A DNA stretch of 64,000 bases, taken from assembly GCA_011316305.1 (NCBI GenBank), contig SAUG01000012.1:124001-188000 (forward strand), read 5' to 3'. The translations under genes were made by a program, and so were the position numbers. Below are positions 55,001 to 64,000 of the stretch, piece by piece (the stretch's first letter is position 1; every line of letters begins with the position of its first letter). The DNA comes from Rusavskia elegans. Taxonomy: Eukaryota > Ascomycota > Lecanoromycetes > Teloschistales > Teloschistaceae. A model generated the notes under the pieces. The model had not been told where the DNA came from. It made no database searches and saw only the letters and a list, made by a program, of their open reading frames with translations.

Positions 55001-57129
55001 TTCTATAATATTATTTTTAACGCCTTTAAATATTATATTTAAATTATAGCCTATAAATATTTTAAAAAGGGATATTTTTATAATATTCTATTCGCTATTA
55101 TTATAGATAAATTTAGCTAAAGATAGAAATTTAATCTAGTTTTTCTATTTTTTATAAATATATATTTTTAGATAATATTTTAGTAATTAATTCTATTATT
55201 TTATCTATTTATCTATTTAAAAATAGAATATAGTATTTAAATAACGTTTAATTTTTAGATAATAATAGACTTCCGACTAGAATTCGTTTATAAATAGCGA
55301 GTTTCTATTACTAATAATTCTATTAAAAATAAATCTTTTATACTAAAGTTTATTAATAATAAACTCTATAAAATCTTTTATATTAATTATTTTATAATAA
55401 GAGATATACCTTACTATTTTAATAAATCGATCGACAGCTATAAATACTAAGTTTACTATATTTTAAAAATATCGAATAGATAGTAATTTAGTAATAAAAT
55501 CTATTACTATTTTTTTCTATAGTTATATAAAATATAGAAGATTCTAAAGCTTTCTATATAGTTTATATTTATAGTCTTTAATTTATTAAAAAATATTATA
55601 TCTTTCTATATACTTTTTTATATATTTAGATAGTTTCGGCTAGCTATAGCTATAATAAATAAGTAATAATATATACTAATACCTAAAATATCTAATTATA
55701 GAATTATTATAGTATTTTACTAAAAATTCTATATATAGTACTTTACTTTCGGGTATATATAAGGATTTTTTATAAAAAAAAAGACTAATTTCTACTTCTA
55801 TATTTTATAGTCCGGCTTTTTTCTTCGATTTATATTAGATAGTCTATAAATATTTCTAAATATTAGTATTTCGATTTTAAAACTAGATAAAAATATTATA
55901 TATACTAGAAATTACTTTACTATAAACTATTTTATTAATAGCAGCCTTTTATATTATTTAATATAGAATATTTAGACTATAGTATATATTTCTAGTAATA
56001 GGATTTATTTTATTATTATATTTTTTATCGGAAATAATTATTACTAATCTATTACTATTATATCGACAGCCTATTATATCCGAAAGTATTTTCGATATAT
56101 AAAATATATTATATTCTTTATTTAATAGTAGAAAATTAATTCTATTATTTTTAGAGTTTTTAGATTCTATAAAGAATTTTCTAGGCTTTCTAGTTATACG
56201 CCCGCGTAAAATATAATTAATTTAAACCTTTTATATTATAAACGATTTACTACTAGATTTATAGATAGTAAAGTTTAGTTTCTACTAAAATATAGATAAT
56301 ATTATCTAGATTTAAAAATTAATATTTTTATAATCCGGCTTTCTAGAAAATAGATTAGTTAGATTAGTTTTTTCTAAATAATAGAAGATATTAAAATCTA
56401 TAGTAGCTAATTTAATAATCTAGCGATATTATTAAATATTAAATATTTTAATTTTTATAAAATTCTAAAGGTTATTATAATCTATCTAGACCTTTACTAT
56501 ATACTTTATACCTTCGAAATAATATTTCTATTATTTAAAAACTTTAATAATAGCGAGAAATTCAATATTATATATCTTATAATTATATTTAATAGGAATT
56601 ATTTTTCTTAACTAGAATATAACTAGGCGCTAGCGGCTATTTTAATTAAATTAAAATATAATTCTAGCTAATCCGATTCTAGAAATATTAGTTTTAATAT
56701 AGATTTTTTTTTAGATCGAAATACTATAATATTCCGGTAGTATTAAAAGTATATTTTAGTTTTTCGAAAGCCTTTTAGATTCTAATAGTTTAGTAAAATA
56801 GTTCCGACTTTTTTTCGGCTATATTTTCTATAAATAAACTTATTAGAAATACTATAATCCGAAAATACTAGTAAATAAAATATTAATAAAAGTTAATAAA
56901 TTTTAAAAAGATCTATATTTCCTAGTAAATCTTTAGAACTAGTTATTTCTAAATAGTCTTTATTTATTCCGGGTCTATTAATATACCTTTTATAAATATA
57001 ATAAAGTTTAAAAATTCTATACTTTTAATATTAAAAGTATATTTTTTAAAATTAAAGTATAGCTATATATTATAAAGCTTTTAAGCGATTTATCTAATAT
57101 ATTTTTAATATTTTTTTTTCGAATTAAAG

Positions 57130-57520
57130 AAGATTAGAATATTATCTAGGTAGACTATATAGTAAATATTAACTAATTTTTTTAAAATCTAATTAATATA
57201 AATTTAGAAAATCGTAGATATATTAGTAAAACCGAAAAGTATTATAAAATATTTAAAATACCTATATTTTATATAAAATACGATTTTTTATTTATTATTC
57301 TTTTTAATTCTGATTTAATAATAGGTATCTTTAATATTATATTTAGAAAAGTACTTTATTTTAGATAATCGATCTAGAATTTTAGAAATAAAAAATAAAA
57401 GATAACGGTTTTTAATTATTACTTTATTAAGGCTTCTATAGTCGATATATATATAAAAACTACTATTTTTCTTTAATATAAAGAGAATTAGAATTTTTAT
57501 AGAAAATATTAAATAATAGA
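57130..57520 (-). pseudogene. Degraded Gypsy reverse transcriptase segment
   Basis: Reverse complement of the segment at about 63,600-63,990, which is recognisable as Gypsy reverse transcriptase. Interrupted by stops and non-functional. Confidence 0.65.
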
Positions 57521-59993
57521 TCTAGCCTTTCTTTAAAGTACTATTTAAATAATTCTATAGTTTATTAAATTTATATTTAAATAGGCTATAAATTAGATTA
57601 TATAGCGGATTTCTTCTATTTAAATTAATTATATAATTAGTATTTTTAAATAGCGGTAAAAAGTCTGCTAGATATATATTATAAGCTTTAATTTCCTTAT
57701 ATATAAATTCCGGAATTAACGGTTTAAACTGCTATATATTTTTATCGTCTTTATTTTTATCGGCGCCGTTAGCTCCTGTTTATATAGCGGTATTATTATT
57801 AGATCTCGTATATACGGTAGTATTGATATTAAATCTTATATATATAGCGGTAATCGATATTATATATATTAATATATATTTCTCGGCCTATAATATATAA
57901 ATAAAAACATTCGGTAAGTTAATATTAAAATAGATTAACTATTTTATTTCTATCGGGTTATTTTATATTATTTTATTATAGATAGGAAATTACTATTATT
58001 TTAACTCTAGATCTATAATTATATATATTTAATATAAAACTAGTATATCTAGAAAGATATTATATTTATTAATTATATCTAGAATATAAAATTATAATAT
58101 ATATATTTTCTAATAGCTTTAATTATCTATTATTATCTAGTTTAAATTATATACTCTATAATAATTAGCGCGCTAATTTCTAATATATTAAAAATAGAGT
58201 TTTTCGATTTTTTAAATAAATTCTAGGTTATATTAAATAATAAAAGATTAAGAAATAATATTAATCTAGAAATTTAGGTCTAGAAATACTTTAGTTCTAT
58301 TATATTTTTTTACTAGTAATTTAATAAATATTCTAGTTAAAAGGCTATTCTTTATTTTAATTTACTTATTTTAGGCTATTATCGAAGCTATAACTAGCTT
58401 TTTTAGTTTTTTAACTAGTTAATATTATTAGAATTACTTTTTATTATATTAATAGTAGGCTTTTTAAATAACCGGTTACTATTATTATAAAAGTTATTAA
58501 ACCTCTAATTATTTTAACTTTAGTTTTAGTTTTTAAAATAACTTTTAAACTAATAATCTATATTACTATAAATAAAATATATACTAGATTTATTATCCTA
58601 TTTATATTTTCTAGAATTATTATTACTAATATTAGGAGTATTTTTTCTATTAATATTATTCTAACTATTTTATAATTAATCTTTCTGGTTCCGATTTTTA
58701 AATTTTCGAAAATTTCTTTTACTATATAGAAGTAGATAAAATCTATTAGTAGAAAAATTCTACTATTAACCCGGTATCGCTTTATCTATATTTTTCTATC
58801 GGATAGTTTAAACTATTTATTTATTATAGTTAAAATCTTTTAATTTTATATTTTAAATATATATAGTATACTATAATTTTAAATAAATTTTAAAAAAAAA
58901 AAAATCGAATACTATTTTTTTAATAAAGGAAGTAGCTAGATTTCTAATAATATAAAAAAATTATAAAATTTTAGAATATTCTAGTCTTTATTCTAGATTA
59001 TATAAAAATACTTTATTATAGTATTTAATAAATAGGATTTAAAATCGGTAGTAAAATTTAAAAAAAATCTATAAATTTATTCTATAATATACTATTAAAA
59101 GTATTTTTATTAATAAAAAATTCCTTTTTCTCGAATTAATAGTTTAATTTTTAATTTTTAATAAAGTTCTAGACCTATCGAATTTAATCTATATAAATAG
59201 ATAAAGCGTTAGATTTATAGAACTAATTTCTATAGAATTCGATTTATTTATAGTATTTTTTAAAAGTTATTTTATTACTATACTTTTTAGGCTTTTTAAT
59301 TTTAAATTTTAATAAAGTTTATAGCGCTCGTAAAGGCCTAATAGCTAGTTTAAAAAAAGGTTAATTATTATTTAAAGTATAATTTAGATCTATTATATAG
59401 AAAACTTCTATTTTATAATATATTTTTAAAAGAGTTTTTTTCTTTATTACTATTTAAACTTTTAAGGTTCGAAGCTTTTTATTATTATCGGAATTATTAC
59501 TATTATCTCTATTATTATTTAGATTATTACTACTATTAGATAGCTAACTAGAATTAGAACTTCTAGAAATAAAAATTTCTAAAAAAATATTTCTATTAAA
59601 TTATAACTAATTATTAGACGGCTATTATTAATAGATTTAGCTACTAGAAATAATATAGTTTATTAATATACTAGTAATAAAGTTACTATAGAATTCTAAT
59701 TAGATTTTCTAAATTATAAAAAATAAACTAGAATTTTTTTTATTAGGCGTTTTTAATATAAACGAATTATATTTATTAGATTAATTTATAATATTTATAA
59801 TCCGTAGTTTAATAGTTTTAGTACTAGTTTAAAATAGTTTTATCTAAAGTATTTTACTACGGCTATAACTACTATAAATATTATATATCGATATTAATAT
59901 AGTTATACTATTAATAATATATACTAAACTAAAAACGTTTAAATTAATAAATTAAAACTATAAAATAAATATATTTCTAGAATAATATATAAT

Positions 59994-60198
59994 TATAAAC
60001 TAGACGAAAGGTATATTATAGAACTAATTTATATTCTAGAAAGACTAGAGTATAGCCTAGTAATAAAAGAAAAAGAAAAAGTAAAGAAGGATCGAAATCC
60101 GACGCGCTAGCGACACTCTAGCGACTAGGCGGCGAGCCTCGTTTTCAAACGTCCTAATTATATTTCCAGGGCCTATATAACGCGTCTGGCGTTTTATA
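59994..60198 (-). repeat. Gypsy LTR, right copy
   Basis: The same 205-bp length as the left copy, aligning end to end. The part nearest the spacer (about 60,095-60,180) keeps GC-rich words such as GACTAGGCGGCGAGCC, while the inner part is mutated. Confidence 0.85.
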
Positions 60199-60921
60199 TA
60201 AATATATATTACCCTAGAAGAAATAAAAAGTAATAAAATAAAAGTTTACCCCAGATTAAATAAACCTGATCAGTCAAAGTTTTACGCGAGCTCTACTAAA
60301 TTTATATATAAATCTTATAACTTTTTAACGTTATATAATTTTTCGATCTCTACTATTACTATAATTTTTACGTATATATTTAAATTAGATATTTTAAAGC
60401 TTTATATATATACGCGCTCTATAATTTATAGTAAAGCTTTTACTAATAGTTTCTAGCGTAATACCGGTAGCTATAATTTTTAAATAAAAGGAAAAAATAT
60501 TATAATACCTCGTTAATAATCTTGATCTTTCTACTATTATCTATCTCGAACTATATAGCGAACGGTAGATATACCGTATTAAAAATAATATTATAACTTT
60601 CGAATTTTATATACCGGATTTTAATATCGCGTACTAAAGATCTCCGATTAAATTTACTAGTAATATTAAAAACGGATTAACTAAATATTTTATCGAAATT
60701 CTATAGCTTTATTTTAATAAAATAATAGAATATATCAGCGGATTTTGGAATAGATTTTTAGATTAGACCGGCTGATAGCTATTTTAATCTAAATAATCTA
60801 AATAATCTAATTAATTTAAATAATCTAAAAATCTAAAAAGTAGATTTTTAATAAATTAAAATTCTAATAGTATCTATAGTACGAATATCTATTTAGTAAA
60901 TTACCTAAAATAATATCTATA
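60199..60921. other. Spacer between two head-to-head Gypsy copies
   Basis: A 723-bp TA-rich spacer. A patch at about 60,238-60,290 keeps CA and TG words (TACCCCAGATT, CCTGATCAGTC) and contrasts with the rest. No coding sequence is seen. Confidence 0.5.
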
Positions 60922-63900
60922 TATGAAACGCCAAACGCGTTATATAGACTTTGGAAATATTATTAAAACGTTTAGAAACGAGGTTTACCGTCTAGTTACT
61001 AGAATATTACTAGCGTATCGGATTTCGATCCTTTTCTACTTTTTCCTTTTCTTTTATTACTAGGCTATATCCTAGTTTTTCTAGAATATAAATTAATTCT
61101 ATAATATACTTTTCGTCTGGTCTATAATTATATACTATTCTAGAAATATATCTACTTTATAATTTTAATTTATTAATTTAAATATTTTTAGTTTAGTATA
61201 TATTATTAATAGTATAACTATATTAATATCGATATATAGTATTTATAGTAGTTATAGCTATAATAAAATACTTTAGGCAGGACTATTTTAAACTAGTACT
61301 AAAGTTATTAAACCGTAGATTATAGATATTATAAATTAATCTAATAAATATAACCCGTCTATATTAAAGACGTCTAATAAAGAAAACCCTAGTTTATTTT
61401 TTATAATTTAAAAAATCTAATCGGAATTTTATAGTAATTTTATTACTAGTATATTAATAAACTATATTATTTCCGGCAGCTAAATCTATTAATAGTAACT
61501 ATTTAATAGTTTATTATAGTTTAATAGAAGTACTTTTTTAAAGATTTTTATTTCTAGAGATTTTAATTCTAGTTAGCTATCTAATAGTAGTAATAATCTA
61601 AATAATAATAAAAATAATAGTAATAATTCTAATAATAATAAAGAGTTTCGAGTTTTAGAAATTTAAATAATAGTAAAAAAAAAAACCTTTTTAAAAATAT
61701 ATTATAAAATAAAGGCTTTTTATATAATAGATCCGAATTATATTTTAGATAATAATTAATTTTTTTTTAAACTAGCTATTAGGCTTTTATAAACGCTATA
61801 AACTTTATTAAAATTTAAAATTAAAGAACCTAAAAAGTATAATAATAAAATAACCTTTAAAAAATATTATAAATAGATCGAATTCTATAGAAATTAATTC
61901 TATAAATCTAATACTTTATCTATCTATATAGATTAAATTTAATAGGTTTAGAATTTTATTAAAAATTAGAAATTAAATTATTAGTTTAAAAAAAAGAAAT
62001 TCTTTATTAATAAAGATATCTTTAATAGTATATTAAAGAATAAGTTTATAAATTTTTTTTTTAAATTTTATTACTAATTCTAAATTCTATTAATTAGATA
62101 CTATAATAAAGTATCTTTATATAATTTAAAATAAAAACTAAAATATTTTTAAGTTCTATAATTTCTCTATATTATTAAAGACCTAACTATTTTCTTTATT
62201 AAAAAAATAGTATTTAATTTTTATTTTTTTAAAGATTTATCGGAAGTTATAGTATACTATATATATTTAAAACGCGAAATTAAAAAATTTCGGCTATAAT
62301 AAATAGATAGTTTAGACTATTTAATAGAAAAATATAGGTAAAATAATACTAGATTAATAGTAGAACTTTTCTACTAATAGATTTTATCTACCTTTATATA
62401 GTAAAGGAAATTCTCGAAAATTCGAGAATCGGAACCGGAAAGGTTAATTATAAAATAATTAAAATAATATTAGTAGAAAGAATATTTCTAATATTAATAA
62501 TAATAATTCTAGAAAATATAAATAGAATAATAAATCTAGTATATATTTTATTTATAGTAGTATAGATTATTAGTCTAAAAATTACTCTAAAAACTAGAAC
62601 TAAAATTAAAATAATTAAAGATTTAATAATTCTTATAGTAATAGTAACCGGTTATTTAAAAAGCCTACTATTAATATAATAAAAGGTAATTCTAATAATA
62701 TTAACTAGTTAAAAAACTAAATAGACTAGTTATAGCTTTAATAATAATCTAGAATAAATAAATTAAAGTAAGAAATAGCCTTTTAACTAGAGTATTTATT
62801 AAGTTACTAGTAAAAGAATATAATAAAACTAAAATATTTCTAGATTTAAACTTTTAGATTAATATTATTTCTTAATCTTTTATTATTTAATACGACCTAG
62901 AACCTATTTAAAAAACTAAAAAACTCTATTTTTAGTAGATTAGAAATTAGCGCGCTATTAATTATAGAGTATATAATTTAAACTAAATAATAATAGATAA
63001 TTAGAACTATCGGAAAATATATATATTATAATTTTATATTTTAGATATAACTAATAAATATAGTATTTTTCTAAATATACTAGTTTTATATTAAATATAT
63101 ATAGTTATAGATCTAGGGTTAAAATAATAGTAATTTCCTATCTATAATAAAATAATATAAAATAATCTAATAGAAATAAAATAGTTAATCTACTTTAGTA
63201 TTAATTTACCGGTAGTCTTTATTTATATATTATAAGCCGAGAAATATATATTAGTATATATAATATCGATTACCGCTATATATATAAAATCTAATAATAA
63301 TACCGCCGTATAGATAGAAGCTAATAGTACTAATAAAGATAAAAGCGACGAGAATATATAATAGTCCGAACTATCGATTCCGGAATCTATATATAAAAAG
63401 ATTAAAGTTTATAATATATATCTAACAGACTTTTTACTACTATTTAAAAATACTAATTATACGATTAATTTAAATAGGAAAAATCTACTATATAGTTTAA
63501 TTTATAGCCTATTTAAACGCGAGTTTAATAAACTATAGAATTATCTAGATAGTACTTTAAAGAAAGGCTAGATCTATTATTTAATATTTTCTATAAAAGT
63601 TCTAATCTTTTTTATATTAAAAAAAAATAGTAGTTTTTATATATATATCGACTATAAAGGCTTTAATAAAATAATAATTAAAAACTATTATCTTTTACTT
63701 TTTATTTTTAAAATTCTAGATCGATTATCTAAAGTAAAATACTTTTCTAAATATAATATTAAAAATATCTATTATCGAATTAAAATTAAAAAAAGTAATA
63801 AATAAAAAACCGTATTTTATATAAAATATAGATATTTTAAATATTTTATAATATTTTTCGGTTTTATTAATATATCTACGACTTTTTAAATCTATATTAA

Positions 63901-64000
63901 TCGGGTTTTAAAATAATTATTTAATATTTATTATATAGTCTATTTAAATAATATTCTAATTTTTTCTAATTCGGAAAAAAAATATTAGAAATATATTAAA
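60922..64000 (+). mobile_element. Second Ty3/Gypsy copy, inverted, cut by window end
   Basis: It starts with a 205-bp LTR in reverse orientation (60,922-61,126) and continues as the reverse complement of 57,120-59,993 of the first copy, with RIP-type differences. Gag and pol run on the plus strand. Only the first 3.1 kb is in the window. Confidence 0.88.
63600..63990 (+). pseudogene. Degraded Gypsy reverse transcriptase segment
   Basis: The plus strand still reads like Gypsy RT: IDYKGFNKIIIKNYYLL, then ILDRLSKVKYFSKYNIKN, FFGFINISTTF and VYLNNILIFSNSEKK in the order expected for the palm, with YLDDILIFS changed to YLNNILIFS. Several stops are present, so it cannot be active. Confidence 0.8.

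Larger units (their letters stand above)
51827..60198 (-). mobile_element. Ty3/Gypsy LTR retrotransposon, full length, RIP-degraded
   Basis: An 8.37-kb element with two 205-bp direct LTRs (51,827-52,031 and 59,994-60,198). The unmutated left LTR begins TGTAGACCAGACG. Pol lies on the minus strand, with reverse-transcriptase remnants near 57,130-57,520 mirroring those of the inverted copy to the right. Stops saturate every frame and CA/TG are almost absent. No clear target duplication is seen: ACGAT is on the left, TAAAT on the right. Confidence 0.88.

Noticed and set aside
51827..60198. A target-site duplication for the first Gypsy element
   Set aside because: The left flank ACGAT and right flank TAAAT do not match, even allowing for C-to-T and G-to-A changes.

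Overview
The window looks like nuclear DNA of a filamentous ascomycete (Pezizomycotina). Three things support this: genes with several short introns of about 45-120 bp carrying GT..AG ends and CTAAC/CTGAC-type branch sites; typical fungal gene content (squalene synthase, BimC kinesin, Nbs1 with fungal architecture, cytochrome P450); and long AT-rich blocks that have almost lost CpA and TpG while keeping CpG, the signature of repeat-induced point mutation (RIP). The species cannot be named from the sequence alone.

Layout. Bases 1 to about 420 are the edge of a RIP-degraded repeat, including a piece of an LTR. From about 0.5 to 42.2 kb is a normal gene island: NEDD1-like WD protein (+), lysine-rich repeat protein (-), small mitochondrial protein (-), mercaptopyruvate/thiosulfate sulfurtransferase (-), APC11 RING subunit (+), a possible Atg31-like protein (+), CAJ1/DJP1-type J-protein (-), ERG9 squalene synthase (+), CAP/PR-1 protein (-), F-box protein with an in-frame TAG (+), kinesin-5 BimC (-), PHAF1/UPF0183 protein (+), mitochondrial isoleucyl-tRNA synthetase (+), an unknown coiled-coil protein (+), Nbs1 (-), a small MITE-like element, a small glycine-rich membrane protein (+), and a divergent cytochrome P450 (-) / 2-oxoglutarate oxygenase (+) pair.

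From 42.23 kb to the end the window is mostly transposons. A Ty1/Copia LTR element (42,234-51,157, 219-bp LTRs, 5-bp target duplication ATTAC) sits on the stop codon of the oxygenase gene. A 3.3-kb LTR element with 410-bp LTRs is nested inside it. A 0.67-kb single-copy island follows, holding a possible transcription-factor fragment. Then comes a Ty3/Gypsy element (51,827-60,198, 205-bp LTRs) and, head to head after a 0.7-kb spacer, a second inverted Gypsy copy that runs off the window. No intact reading frame survives in these blocks.

How the genes relate. Most of the island is unlinked housekeeping genes: cell division (NEDD1, APC11, BimC), DNA repair (Nbs1), mitochondria (Ile-tRNA synthetase, small presequence protein), ergosterol (ERG9) and autophagy (PHAF1-like, possible Atg31). 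The P450/oxygenase pair with the regulator fragment across the Copia insertion looks like the remains of a secondary-metabolite locus broken up by retrotransposons. Exon structures were built by hand from reading frames, splice signals and family resemblance; no search was run.
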